DNA from: Verrucomicrobiia bacterium
Lineage (GTDB): Bacteria > Verrucomicrobiota > Verrucomicrobiae > Limisphaerales > UBA11358
Assembly: GCA_030042375.1 (NCBI GenBank)
Contig: JASHZU010000183.1
Coordinates: forward strand, 1-18,525
DNA: 18,525 nucleotides
Direction: 5' to 3'
Below the pieces are notes generated by a model. That model ran no database searches, was not told where the DNA came from, and worked only from the letters and a program-made list of their open reading frames with translations. Both the position numbers and the translations under genes were made by a program. This document shows, one piece after another, positions 1-8,762 of the stretch; the stretch's first letter is position 1, and each line of letters starts with the position of its first letter.

Positions 1-2
1 AA

Positions 3-383
3 CTATTTGAAGACAAGGGAATAAATTGCCGCTTCCAGATTCCGGAGAACCTGCCGCAGCTGCCGCTGCCCCCCGAAATGCGGCACAATATTTTCCTGAC
101 CGTGAAGGAAACCTTGAACAATGTCTTGAAGCATGCCCATTCCACGGAGGTTTTCTTGCGGGTAAAAATGGACGGTATGCGGATGGAAATTGAAATCTCG
201 GATAACGGCGTGGGATTTAATTTGGATTCAATCCTGCAGAATAACCAGCGCAATGGACTCAACAATATTCGCCAACGCATTGTCAGTCTGGGGGGCCGCT
301 TTGACGTTGAAACGACTCCGGGGCAAGGTACGATTGTAAGGCTGGCAGTAACATGCCCGGTTAATATCCAGAAAACGCATTGA
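3..383 (+). CDS. Histidine kinase, C-terminal fragment (NarX/HPK7-like), 5' end outside window
   Basis: The reading frame is open from the first bases of the window, so the gene starts upstream and only about 126 C-terminal residues are visible. They form a GHKL ATPase domain: an N-box with KETLNNVLKHA (about nt 105-137), a G1 box DNGVGF (about nt 201-218), then NGLNNIRQR and the end motif PGQGTIVRL. The N-box spelling is typical of HisKA_3 (HPK7) kinases that pair with NarL/FixJ regulators. The phosphoacceptor histidine and any sensor domain lie outside the window. The stop is 3 nt before the ATG of a NarL-type regulator, so the two are almost certainly a cognate pair in one operon. The signal sensed cannot be read here; the position next to a glycan cluster suggests a sugar-related cue (inference). 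Confidence 0.9.
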   Translation, partial: LFEDKGINCRFQIPENLPQLPLPPEMRHNIFLTVKETLNNVLKHAHSTEVFLRVKMDGMRMEIEISDNGVGFNLDSILQNNQRNGLNNIRQRIVSLGGRFDVETTPGQGTIVRLAVTCPVNIQKTH

Positions 384-386
384 CCG

Positions 387-1031
387 ATGAATCAACAAAT
401 CAAAGTAGCGATTGTTGAAGATAATCAAAATATTCGGAACAAGCTGACCGAGTTGATAAATGGCGCTGCGAATTTGAAGTTGGTTGGCATTTATGAAGAT
501 GGACTGGCAGCGGTTAAGGGGATTCCACAGGTTATACCTGATGTGGTGGTCATGGACATTAAACTACCCCGACTGAACGGGGTGGAATGTGTCCGCAAGC
601 TTAAAATGGATCTTCCCAGGGTCAATTTTTTGATGCTGACGGTCTACGAGGACAGTGACCTGTTGTTCGAATCGCTCAAAGTGGGTGCGGGTGGCTATTT
701 GCTCAAGCGCACCTCTTCAACTCGTCTGGTGCAGGCGATTGAGGAACTTCACGCCGGAGGATCGCCGATGACGCCGCACATTGCGCGGCAGGTGGTTGAG
801 TTTGTTTCCTCCTTGTCCACCTATTCGAAGGCTTCCGGCACGAATTTTACTTCGCTTTCTCCAGCGCAAAATCGAACTCTGCATGAGCTGGCACAAGGAT
901 ATAGTTATAAGGAGATTGCCGACCATTTAGGAATCACTCTGGACGGTGTGCGTAATCACATCCGCAAAATCTATGAGAGATTACATGTCCACTCTCGTAT
1001 GGAAGCAGTAAATAAATTTCTAAAACGCTAG
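387..1031 (+). CDS. Two-component response regulator, NarL/FixJ (LuxR-type HTH) family
   Basis: A 214-residue regulator of normal length for the family. The receiver domain covers about residues 5-120, with the acidic pair E11/D12, phosphoacceptor D57 (in VVVMD), the switch threonine T85 (LMLT) and the conserved lysine K107 (GYLLK). A linker of about 25 residues leads to a LuxR-type HTH at about 150-212: LSPAQNRTLHELAQGYSYKE, then IADHLGITLDGVRNHI as the recognition region. The opening LSPAQNRTL departs from the usual LTxRE, with Q in place of E, which is uncommon but tolerated. It follows the kinase by 3 nt. The downstream 235-nt gap with GACAT palindromes, in front of the glycosidase cluster, is a natural candidate target (inference). 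Confidence 0.93.
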   Translation: MNQQIKVAIVEDNQNIRNKLTELINGAANLKLVGIYEDGLAAVKGIPQVIPDVVVMDIKLPRLNGVECVRKLKMDLPRVNFLMLTVYEDSDLLFESLKVGAGGYLLKRTSSTRLVQAIEELHAGGSPMTPHIARQVVEFVSSLSTYSKASGTNFTSLSPAQNRTLHELAQGYSYKEIADHLGITLDGVRNHIRKIYERLHVHSRMEAVNKFLKR

Positions 1032-1064
1032 TCCCCCTCTCCCCCATAACATCAATATGCTCTA

Positions 1065-1117
1065 GTAGGGTTTTAGACATATGTCATATTCTCTTTTGGG
1101 ATGTCTCGCGGGACATC
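1065..1117. promoter_or_regulatory. Candidate operator region: two GACAT-based inverted repeats plus GTAGGGTTTT motif
   Basis: The 235-nt gap between the regulator and the GH89 gene holds a perfect 10-nt palindrome, GACATATGTC (1076-1085), and 14 nt later a near-perfect 18-nt palindrome, GATGTCTCGCGGGACATC (1100-1117). In the second the arms GATGTC/GACATC are exact around a TCGCGG centre. Both use the same GACAT half-site, so four copies lie within 42 nt. Just upstream, GTAGGGTTTT (1065-1074) recurs in inverted form at 13794-13803. Neither palindrome is followed by a T-run, so a terminator is unlikely. A binding site for a dimeric regulator such as the NarL-type protein encoded just before it fits best. 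This assignment is an inference; the repeats themselves are directly visible. Confidence 0.45.
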
Positions 1118-1266
1118 AAGGCTATTGAAAGAGACGACTGTATGGACCAAACGTTTTTGGCATTATTTTTTGCGCGGCTTTACTTGTCGCTAATAAGATG
1201 GGAACCCGTCAGGTTTCTTCCGGGGCTGTTCAGACTTGATCAACAGATCCTTTTGGCTGGTTAACC

Positions 1267-3528
1267 ATGACGAGGCGCTCATTTTCCCTTGGTCTCTCAA
1301 TCGCGCTATTTTTCCAAGTTTGGAACTCGTGTGAGGCAGAGACAGATGCGGCTATGCTTGGCTTAATCGAGCGCATTGCACCGGGCCGTGGCGGGGATTT
1401 TGTCCTGGAAACCATCACCGCGCCCGATGGGTACGATGTTTTCGAGGTCGAGGCGCACGGCGGAAAAATTGTTCTGCGCGGAGACAATCAACTTTCGCAA
1501 GCGGTAGCGTTCAATTGGTATTTGAAACATTGTGCGCTTGTGGATGTGTCCTGGTATGCGGATGACCCGGTGAATATGCCGCAAAAATTACCATTGCCGA
1601 TGGAAAAAATCCGAAAGATAACCAAAATCAAAGACCGCTTCTTTCTAAATTACTGCACGTTCGGCTATACCATGCCGTTTTGGCACTGGCGCGATTGGGA
1701 GCGGTTTATTGATTGGATGGCACTCAACGGCATCAATCTACCGCTGGCACAAACCGGCAATGAATACATCTGGCAAAAAGTTTGGCGCGATTACGGTTTG
1801 AGTGATGCCGAAATCCGTTCGTATTTCACCGGTCCGGCGTACTTACCGTGGCATCGCATGGTGAACATCGACCATTGGGGCGGCCCTCTTCCACAAAGTT
1901 ATATTGATGGCCAGCGCGACTTGCAGAAAAAAATTTTAGCACGCGAGCGAGAATTTGGGATGAGGCCTGTGCTCTGCGCATTTGCCGGCCACGTACCCGA
2001 AGCGCTTAAGGCGAAACATCCGGAGATGCAAATTGAAGGAATTGCGCCGGGCTGGAGTGGATTTTCCAGCAACTACGGCTGTTGGTTTCTTAATCCGCTT
2101 GACCCAAAATTCAAAGAAATCCAAATCAAATTTTTGGAGGAACAACAAAAGGAATACGGTTCAAGCCATTATTACGGCGTCGACCCATTCAATGAGATTT
2201 CACCGCCTAGTTGGGAACCGTCCTATTTGGCGAACGTCGCGCGCGCAATTTATGGCGGCATGGTGCAAGTGGATTCGAATGCTGTCTGGATGCAGATGGC
2301 CTGGACATTTCGAGATCGCAAGAAATGGACCGATGATCGACTGTCGGCAATGATCACAGCAGTACCGCAGGGTCGTATGGAACTGATTGATTACGTCTGC
2401 GAGGACCAAGAATTGTTCCGCGAGACAAAATCATTCTATGGAGCGCCGTTCATCTGGGATTATCTGGGTAACTTTGGCGGCAATACATTTTTGGTTGGGC
2501 CGCTTGACAAAATTAATCAGCGTCTGACTGCGGCGATGGATGATACAACACTGACCAATTTCACCGGCGTTGGGGCGACACTTGAAGGATTTAACAATCC
2601 CGTTGTTTATGAAATGCTTTTTGATCGTGTGTGGGCCGGTGATGATTTTGATTTGACAAAATGGATTTATAGCGAGGCCAACGCTCGCGCGGGCATCGTT
2701 GATCCCAATGTGGAGGCTGCCTGGGAGATTTTGCATGAAAAAATTCTCGTAAATGCCAACCCCATCGGGAGGCATCTCTCGATTTTTCAAACCTGCGTCG
2801 TCAATCTGGACAATGTCAGCAATATCGCCCCTGCGAAAGTAGTTTATCAAAACGCCGATTTAATCCATGCATGGCGACTGCTTCTACAAGCCGCTCCGGC
2901 AGCGCAAGGAAGCGCAGCTTTTCAGCGCGACCTCGTGGACACGACGCGCCAGGCATTAATGAATGCGGGTTTATCTTACTACAATGAAATGGCTGTGGCT
3001 TACAAACGCAAAGACCCCGATGAATTCCAAAAAGCTGCCAACAAATTCATGGGACTTGGTTTCGACCTGGACAAATTTCTCGGCACACGTTCTGAATTTT
3101 TGCTCGGCAAATGGATAGATGACGCGAAATCATGGTCGGCTGGCCCCGGCGAAGATGCTTATTATGAAAAAGACGCACGTAGCATCATTACAACGTGGGG
3201 TGGGCATTTGAACGATTATGCCGGACGACAATGGAACGGCCTCATGCGTGACTACTACTTGCCGCGCTGGCAATTGTTGATCAATGCCACGCTGGAAGAT
3301 TTAAAGCGGGAAAAACCGGTGAATCGCAAAGAACTCGAACAAGAATGGCGGAACCATGATACGAATTTTGTAATGAATGCCGGAGATGATTATCTAACGC
3401 GGCCCAAAGGGGACTTTTTTTCAATGAGTGCTGAACTGTTTAACAAATATGCGTCTTTAACAACCAATAGCCCCTCTCAAATGGCAAACGACAGCTTAAC
3501 ACGCAAAATTAATTTCGACCAAAATTAA
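1267..3528 (+). CDS. Secreted alpha-N-acetylglucosaminidase (NAGLU family, GH89)
   Basis: A 753-residue protein that aligns by eye with human NAGLU through its whole catalytic part. It should hydrolyse terminal non-reducing alpha-linked GlcNAc, as found on heparan-type chains and alpha-GlcNAc-capped O-glycans. A hydrophobic N-terminus (residues 1-24, ending SCEA) looks like a Sec signal. The N-terminal NAGLU domain spans about 25-110, the TIM barrel about 120-440 and the helical C-terminal domain about 450-735. Family signatures include DWMALNGINLPLA (149-161), FTGPAYLPWHRM (187-198), AFAGHVPEA (238-246) and DPFNEISPPS. From alignment with the human catalytic glutamates, E310 (DPFNE) is the acid/base and E379 (DYVCE) the nucleophile. 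ATG 1267 is the first start after an in-frame stop at 1237; no good Shine-Dalgarno is visible. It leads the glycan cluster, with 147 nt before the GH3 start. Confidence 0.95.
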   Translation: MTRRSFSLGLSIALFFQVWNSCEAETDAAMLGLIERIAPGRGGDFVLETITAPDGYDVFEVEAHGGKIVLRGDNQLSQAVAFNWYLKHCALVDVSWYADDPVNMPQKLPLPMEKIRKITKIKDRFFLNYCTFGYTMPFWHWRDWERFIDWMALNGINLPLAQTGNEYIWQKVWRDYGLSDAEIRSYFTGPAYLPWHRMVNIDHWGGPLPQSYIDGQRDLQKKILAREREFGMRPVLCAFAGHVPEALKAKHPEMQIEGIAPGWSGFSSNYGCWFLNPLDPKFKEIQIKFLEEQQKEYGSSHYYGVDPFNEISPPSWEPSYLANVARAIYGGMVQVDSNAVWMQMAWTFRDRKKWTDDRLSAMITAVPQGRMELIDYVCEDQELFRETKSFYGAPFIWDYLGNFGGNTFLVGPLDKINQRLTAAMDDTTLTNFTGVGATLEGFNNPVVYEMLFDRVWAGDDFDLTKWIYSEANARAGIVDPNVEAAWEILHEKILVNANPIGRHLSIFQTCVVNLDNVSNIAPAKVVYQNADLIHAWRLLLQAAPAAQGSAAFQRDLVDTTRQALMNAGLSYYNEMAVAYKRKDPDEFQKAANKFMGLGFDLDKFLGTRSEFLLGKWIDDAKSWSAGPGEDAYYEKDARSIITTWGGHLNDYAGRQWNGLMRDYYLPRWQLLINATLEDLKREKPVNRKELEQEWRNHDTNFVMNAGDDYLTRPKGDFFSMSAELFNKYASLTTNSPSQMANDSLTRKINFDQN

Positions 3529-3675
3529 ATGTCCTGTATGCGCTCAAACGCACGCATTCTTCCTTTGGATAGCTACGAAGAAAGGCAATCCTGGCGGGCA
3601 ATCGGGACAAACTGCCTTTGTTGTCAACTATTCGGCCTTACGGACCCACAACCATAAATCAACTTGAATTTAGCC

Positions 3676-6267
3676 ATGAAAGCCGTCGTTAAAGGTGCCC
3701 GCGAATCTTTGCTCCTGCTTTCCGCAAGCCTTGCTATCGCCGGCGCGTTCGCGCAGCAGGCTAATACTAATCGAGACACCGCCGGGGTGAATATCGGTGG
3801 CGCAGCTGCGCTGACGGCAAACAGACTGCTTTATTCGCCGAGTTACGATGATTGCATGCAATCCGGCCGGCCAGTTATCACGCGCACCAACATCTATCAT
3901 AACGGTTGGATCGACTTGAATAAGAATGGACGTGAGGATGTTTATGAAGACCCTACCCAGCCGATAGACAAGCGCGTTGACGATCTGCTATCGCAAATGA
4001 CACTGGACGAAAAAACGGCTCAATTAGCCACCCTTTACGGTTATGATCGCGTGTTGAAGGACTACCTGCCGACCGGCACGCTGCCGTCCGAGTCCTGGCG
4101 CACGGCGTTTTGGAAAGACGGCATAGCAAACATCGATGAGCATCTGAACGGATATCCTTATTACAAAAAAAAGCTGCCTGGAACTGAGTTCATGTGGCCG
4201 GCTTCCAAGCACACATGGGCATTGAACGAAGTCCAGCGATTCTTTATCGAAGACACGCGGTTGGGTACGCCGGCGGAGTTTACGGACGAAGGGATACGGG
4301 GCGTGGAGAACTATAAAGCCACAGATTTTCCAACGCCTTTGGCGTTAGGGTGTACTTGGGACCGCGATTTAATTCATCAGATTGGCGTGGTGGAAGGCCG
4401 CGAGGCTCACGCGCTGGGATATGATAATGTTTATGCGCCCATTATGGATGTGATGCGCGACCCTCGCTGGGGCCGTTGTCTGGAATCTTATGGGGAGGAT
4501 CCATATTTGGTCTCTGAACTCGGCATTCAGATGGTTCGGGGAATGCAAAGTCAGGGCATTGTTTCCACGATGAAGCACTTTTGCATTTACTCGGATAACA
4601 TCGGCGCGCGCGAAGGTTATGCCCGTGTAGACCCGCAGTGTTCTCCGCGCGAGGCGGAGATGATTCAATTGTGGCCCTACGAACGAGTCATCCGTGATGC
4701 CAACCCGCTGGGGGTGATGTCCTCTTACAACGATTACGACGGTGTAGTGATAGAAGGCAGCCATTATTATCTTACGGATTTGCTGCGCACGCGTTTCGGG
4801 TTCAAAGGCTATGTCGTTAGTGATAGTGACGCAGTAGAGTATCTGGCAACGAAGCATCATGTGGCGGCGGATTACAAGGAAGCCGTGCGCCAGTCTGTCA
4901 TGGCGGGATTGAATGTGCGGACAACTTTCAGTCCGCCCGACGTTTATGCCAATGTGGTTCGGGAACTGGTAAAATCCGGCGCGATTCCGATGTCTGTTTT
5001 GGATGACCGGGTGAGGGATGTACTGCGCGTAAAATTTTGGGAGGGTTTATTTGACCATCCCTTCCGGCCATTAACAAACGTCGATGCAGAGGTATTGAGT
5101 CCCGAAAACGTTGCAGTAGCTTTGCGGGCGGCGCGCGAAAGCCTGGTACTGCTTAAGAATCAAGGCCAGTTGCTCCCATTGGATCCGTCCAAGATCAAAA
5201 AAATTGCGCTCTGCGGCCCGAACGCCGACAACCCGGATTATGCCCACGACCATTACGGGCCCTTGGCTACACATGTAGTGACGGTGCGAGAGGCTTTGAT
5301 CGAGCGGCTGGGGAGTCAGGCGGTACTGTATAGCCGGGGTTGTGACTTCTTCGATGCGAACTGGCCGGATACAGAAATTATGCGCGAACCGCCAACGCAA
5401 GCAGAACAAGCGGAAATCGATGCCGCAGTGGCGAATGTCCGCCGGGCAGATGTGGCGGTGGTCGTGGTGGGTGACATGCCGCGTGGGTTGCCTGACGTGC
5501 GCGCGTCAGTGGGAGAGAATTGTTCCCGTACAGGACTGGATTTGACGGGACGGCAAGATGATTTGATTCGGGCGGTGGCAGCCGTTGGAAAACCGGTGAT
5601 AATAGTGGATATCAGTGGCAGGCCAGTGACTTTGAATTGGGCCAACCGGCTTTGTCCTGCGATTTTACAGGCTTTTTTTCCGGGGATGGAGGGCGGTCAC
5701 GCCATCGCTGAGGCGCTATTTGGCGATTACAATCCAGGTGGCAAGTTGACGAGCACGTTTCCAAAAACTGTGGGACAAATACCGCTGAACTTTCCGGCAA
5801 AACCTGGTGCGGACGAAGAACCGACTGGCCCCAACCGTGTTAATGTAGCGGGCTTGCTCTGGCCATTTGGTTTTGGCCTGAGTTACACAACATTTGAATA
5901 TAGCGGCCTGGAGATAAGCCCGAAGAAGTCTACAACCAACGGCACCGTTACGGTCAGTTTTCTAATCAAGAATACCGGTTTGCGCGCAGGTGATGAGATA
6001 CCACAATTATATGTGAACCAGGAAGTCAGTTCGGTGACCACTTGGGAAAAACGGCTATGCGATTTTGACCGGGTGCATTTGTCAGCCGGGGAAAGCAAAA
6101 AAATTACCTTGCGCATTGTGCCAGAATGCCTGGCGATCTGGGATCAAGAGATGCAACGCGTCGTGGAGCCTGGTAAGTTTCGAGTGATGGTCGGCGCTTC
6201 TTCCGCAGACATCCGTCTTACTGGGGAATTCAAAATAACAGATTCTCGACAATCTACATCACCATAG
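3676..6267 (+). CDS. Secreted GH3 beta-glycosidase (beta-glucosidase/xylosidase type)
   Basis: An 863-residue three-domain GH3 enzyme. The start is placed at ATG 3676, giving a clean signal peptide (MKAVVKGARESLLLL..., cleavage about GAFA-QQ); an in-frame TTG at 3664 would only add four residues. After an N-terminal extension with an EF-hand-like loop D80-L-N-K-N-G-R-E-D-V-Y-E91 comes the TIM-barrel domain, with PLALGCTWDRDL, DPRWGRCLESYGEDPYL, K300-H301 (TMKHF) and the nucleophile motif VVSDSDA with D383 as likely nucleophile. The alpha/beta sandwich domain begins around LVLLKNQGQLLPL, and a fibronectin III-like C-terminal domain starts around FGFGLSYTTFEYS. Specificity in GH3 (glucoside, xyloside, N-acetylhexosaminide) cannot be fixed from the motif alone; the SDSDA form favours beta-glucosidase-like members. 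It probably trims beta-linked sugars exposed by the neighbouring enzymes. Confidence 0.93.
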   Translation: MKAVVKGARESLLLLSASLAIAGAFAQQANTNRDTAGVNIGGAAALTANRLLYSPSYDDCMQSGRPVITRTNIYHNGWIDLNKNGREDVYEDPTQPIDKRVDDLLSQMTLDEKTAQLATLYGYDRVLKDYLPTGTLPSESWRTAFWKDGIANIDEHLNGYPYYKKKLPGTEFMWPASKHTWALNEVQRFFIEDTRLGTPAEFTDEGIRGVENYKATDFPTPLALGCTWDRDLIHQIGVVEGREAHALGYDNVYAPIMDVMRDPRWGRCLESYGEDPYLVSELGIQMVRGMQSQGIVSTMKHFCIYSDNIGAREGYARVDPQCSPREAEMIQLWPYERVIRDANPLGVMSSYNDYDGVVIEGSHYYLTDLLRTRFGFKGYVVSDSDAVEYLATKHHVAADYKEAVRQSVMAGLNVRTTFSPPDVYANVVRELVKSGAIPMSVLDDRVRDVLRVKFWEGLFDHPFRPLTNVDAEVLSPENVAVALRAARESLVLLKNQGQLLPLDPSKIKKIALCGPNADNPDYAHDHYGPLATHVVTVREALIERLGSQAVLYSRGCDFFDANWPDTEIMREPPTQAEQAEIDAAVANVRRADVAVVVVGDMPRGLPDVRASVGENCSRTGLDLTGRQDDLIRAVAAVGKPVIIVDISGRPVTLNWANRLCPAILQAFFPGMEGGHAIAEALFGDYNPGGKLTSTFPKTVGQIPLNFPAKPGADEEPTGPNRVNVAGLLWPFGFGLSYTTFEYSGLEISPKKSTTNGTVTVSFLIKNTGLRAGDEIPQLYVNQEVSSVTTWEKRLCDFDRVHLSAGESKKITLRIVPECLAIWDQEMQRVVEPGKFRVMVGASSADIRLTGEFKITDSRQSTSP

Positions 6268-6279
6268 AGAATTATTGTT

Positions 6280-6603
6280 ATGAAGCTTTTTGGAGCATTT
6301 TCAAGAATGATTAGTAAGACGCCTACGAAGGCTGTGCTCAGGGCATTAGATGTTCAATGCAAGATGTTTGAGGATGATTTAAAGCTTTGTCGAACGGGTT
6401 TAACTGAAGACACCCGTTCAATCCTCAATTTCCAACAGTTTGTGCGAATGGCAAAAGAAGGGAATGTCGGGCGATGTTCCGCATATTTGCCTCTTGATCA
6501 CATCGAATTCTATAAGGAAACCATTTCCCGCCTGGTTCATGCTGGTGAGTTACCGGCTTCGACAATCGACCGATTTGATTATGCTTTCTCGCTCAAAGGT
6601 TAA
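6280..6603 (+). CDS. Conserved-looking small protein of unknown function (107 aa)
   Basis: I do not recognise this protein. It begins at ATG 6280, 12 nt after the GH3 stop, and ends 60 nt before the chosen start of the GH36-like gene, so it sits inside the operon. The 107 residues are mixed alpha-helical in character, with no signal peptide, membrane segment or metal motif. Basic N-terminal residues (KLFGAFSRMISKTPTKAVLR) precede a more acidic middle and an amphipathic C-terminal part (DHIEFYKETISRLV). Two cysteines (DVQCK, KLCRT) lie in the first third and a third follows later (GRCSAY). Balanced composition, codon use like its neighbours and tight spacing support a real gene. A cytoplasmic location is inferred. 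A regulatory or accessory role would be guesswork. Confidence 0.7.
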   Translation: MKLFGAFSRMISKTPTKAVLRALDVQCKMFEDDLKLCRTGLTEDTRSILNFQQFVRMAKEGNVGRCSAYLPLDHIEFYKETISRLVHAGELPASTIDRFDYAFSLKG

Positions 6604-6663
6604 TTTCGTATGCGAAAACCAAATTTAAAGCACAGCTTCCATAAACTGGCGGGAATTCCCAAA

Positions 6664-8613
6664 ATGAAATCACGGATTATTAAGATTCTTTTGTTGATAT
6701 CGAGCATGCGGGCGTTTGCAATGGATCTCAATCAACCGAATGACGAATTGGCAAATGATGCCATTGCCTGGAACTGGCGCGTTGTCGATAATAAACTTCA
6801 AAGTATTTCCATCGAAGACAAGCTCAATGGCGGGATGGTTCCGTTAAGTGGAGAATGTTTTGAATTGGTTCTAGGCGACGGAACTATCCTGAAATCGTCG
6901 GATCTGACACTTCTCGCGCAACCGGTGATAGGAAAATTAAAACCCGATAAAGATTCTCCTGTCGCAGCGAAGCATTTTGCCGGTAAGGAACTTGTAACCG
7001 AATTTTCTTCGCCCAAGGAGAATCTGGCTATGTCATGGCGCGTCATTTTGCGCAACGGTTCGACGTACATGCGCCGTGAGTTAACATTAAAAGCAACCGG
7101 CGAAGATGTTCTTGTGAAGAAAATCGTGTTGCTCGACGAAAAAATCCCCGGCGCCAAAACTGCAGGCATGGTAGATGGCTCGCCCGTTGTAGCTGGGAAT
7201 TTCTTTTTTGGCTATGAGCACCCGATGTCACAAAATTTGGTCGATTCGAATTCCAACGTCTGCTGCAGCTTTCTGCGCAATGCGGTTTTAAAAGACGGTG
7301 AGACGCTAACACAGAGTTGCGTAGCGGGCGTTGCGCCTGCTGGGCAATTGCGGCGCGGCTTTCTAGCTTATGTTGAACGCGAGCGGGCGCATCCATACCG
7401 GCCGTTTTTGGATTACAATTCCTGGTATGACTTGCGCAATTACAGTGAATCACAATGTGTGGACACCATCAATCAGATCGGGGAAGAGTTAACCGCCAGG
7501 CGCGGCGTGCCGATTTCCTCTTTCCTGTTTGACGACGGCTGGGACGACACGAAAACATTGTGGGGTTTTAATTCCCATCTTCCTAATGGTTTTACGCCGT
7601 TGCGCCAGACAGTTGAAAAATTTCATTCGTCTCTCGGTGTTTGGATTTCGCCATTCGGCGGTTACGCAAGCGCGAAATATCAGAGGCTTAAATTCGGCAG
7701 CGCCGAAGGTTTTGAAACGAATGCCAGCGGCTTTTCGCTGGCCGGACCGAATTACTATAAATGTTTTCGCGACATCTGTATCGACATGATTCAGAAATAC
7801 GGCGTCAATCAATTCAAATTCGACGGCCTGGCCGCTGGCGCGAAAGCAAGCGAAGCCGGGCTTACCCGGGATGGTGATGCGATGCTGAGACTGATTGGCG
7901 AATTACGCGCGGTTCGTCCCGACCTATACATTAGCCAAACTGTTGGCACGTGGCCTTCGCCGTTTTGGCTGCTTTATGTGGATTCCACGTGGCGCGGCGG
8001 CCGTGATCACGACTTTTACGGCAAAGGTTCATGGCGTCAGCAATGGATTACGTACCGAGACATGATTACGTATGACAACGTCGTTCAACGCGCTCCATTA
8101 TATCCACTCAATTCGATAATGTTGCACGGTATCGTCTATGGGAAACAGGCGGAAAATTTACATACAACAGATGACAAAGAATTCGCCGATGAAGTCCACG
8201 AATTTTTTGGCACCGGCACGCAACTCCAGGAAATGTATATCACGCCGGGTCTGCTTGATAAACAGAACTGGGACGATTTGGCAGAAGCAGCGCAATGGTC
8301 GCGTGCAAATGCGGATGTGCTCGTGGATACACACTGGATTGGCGGAAACCCGGGCAATGGGGAAGTTTACGGGTGGGCATCGTGGTCGCCCCGCAAAGCT
8401 ATTTTGGTTTTACGGAATCCTGATGATAAACCCGCAGCTTTTACGGCAGACGCCCAGGATGTTTTTGAGCTTCCCGCGTATGCGAAGAAAACATTTCAGA
8501 TGCGCAGCCCTTGGAGGGATGACAATCACAAACCGGTTATAAGTATCCGCGCCGGCGAGCCGCATACATTCCAACTCCAACCATTTCAAGTCCTCGTTTT
8601 GGAATCTAAATAA
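6664..8613 (+). CDS. Secreted GH36-like (clan GH-D) alpha-glycosidase, probable alpha-galactosidase or alpha-N-acetylgalactosaminidase
   Basis: A secreted enzyme of 650 residues if started at ATG 6664. That start gives a signal peptide MKSRIIKILLLISSMRAFA followed by MDLNQ and has GGGAA about 8 nt upstream. An in-frame ATG at 6610 would put 18 residues before the signal and is less likely. A beta-rich N-terminal domain (about 30-240) precedes a TIM barrel (about 245-540), beginning at DYNSWYDLRNYSE, with FDDGWDD, GVWISPFGGY and QFKFDG. D387 in FKFDG is the likely nucleophile, and D448 or D450 in WRGGRDHDF the likely acid/base, matching the nucleophile and GGGRxD-type motifs of GH36. A beta-sandwich C-terminus (about 555-650) ends the protein. 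It is shorter than typical bacterial GH36 (about 700-740), so substrate is uncertain: alpha-Gal, alpha-GalNAc or another alpha-glycoside. The clan is surer than the specificity. Confidence 0.82.
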   Translation: MKSRIIKILLLISSMRAFAMDLNQPNDELANDAIAWNWRVVDNKLQSISIEDKLNGGMVPLSGECFELVLGDGTILKSSDLTLLAQPVIGKLKPDKDSPVAAKHFAGKELVTEFSSPKENLAMSWRVILRNGSTYMRRELTLKATGEDVLVKKIVLLDEKIPGAKTAGMVDGSPVVAGNFFFGYEHPMSQNLVDSNSNVCCSFLRNAVLKDGETLTQSCVAGVAPAGQLRRGFLAYVERERAHPYRPFLDYNSWYDLRNYSESQCVDTINQIGEELTARRGVPISSFLFDDGWDDTKTLWGFNSHLPNGFTPLRQTVEKFHSSLGVWISPFGGYASAKYQRLKFGSAEGFETNASGFSLAGPNYYKCFRDICIDMIQKYGVNQFKFDGLAAGAKASEAGLTRDGDAMLRLIGELRAVRPDLYISQTVGTWPSPFWLLYVDSTWRGGRDHDFYGKGSWRQQWITYRDMITYDNVVQRAPLYPLNSIMLHGIVYGKQAENLHTTDDKEFADEVHEFFGTGTQLQEMYITPGLLDKQNWDDLAEAAQWSRANADVLVDTHWIGGNPGNGEVYGWASWSPRKAILVLRNPDDKPAAFTADAQDVFELPAYAKKTFQMRSPWRDDNHKPVISIRAGEPHTFQLQPFQVLVLESK

Positions 8614-8679
8614 TGGATTCCAAGATCAGCGTGCAGCAGCGCATTTCCGAATCATAAAACATACACGCATGGTCCACCG

Positions 8680-8745
8680 ATGAAGATTATTGAAATAACG
8701 TCGGAGGAAATCGAAGAACATTTTAAAGGATTGAAAAAATTATGA
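8680..8745 (+). CDS. Possible 21-residue leader ORF, coupled to the deacetylase gene
   Basis: A short frame reading MKIIEITSEEIEEHFKGLKKL begins at ATG 8680 and stops at TGA 8743-8745. It is highly charged and would be helical. The stop overlaps the next ATG (8742) as ATGA, and that second mini-frame in turn overlaps the deacetylase ATG. No convincing Shine-Dalgarno precedes 8680. It could be a translated leader, the remnant of a longer lost gene, or chance. The charged, codon-like composition is the only evidence for coding. Confidence 0.25.
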   Translation: MKIIEITSEEIEEHFKGLKKL

Positions 8746-8762
8746 AGCTCGTCTTTTTATGA
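8725..8762 (+). promoter_or_regulatory. Shine-Dalgarno AAAGGA plus 6-codon mini-frame overlapping the deacetylase start
   Basis: AAAGGA (8725-8730) stands 11 nt before ATG 8742, which opens a six-codon frame MKLVFL ending in TGA 8760-8762. That TGA overlaps the deacetylase ATG (8759) as ATGA. The 10-mer TTATGAAGCT occurs at 8740-8749 and again at 8757-8766, exactly 17 nt apart, and both copies carry a start codon. The deacetylase start itself has no nearby Shine-Dalgarno, so its translation may depend on re-initiation after the mini-frame (inference). Confidence 0.4.

Noticed and set aside
1100..1117. The 18-nt palindrome as a terminator of the first regulator gene
   Set aside because: It has no downstream T-run and shares its half-site with a second palindrome, which fits an operator better.
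3538..3557. ATGCG/CGCAT inverted repeat after the GH89 gene as a terminator
   Set aside because: The stem is only 5 bp, no U-run follows, and the next gene in the same direction is close.
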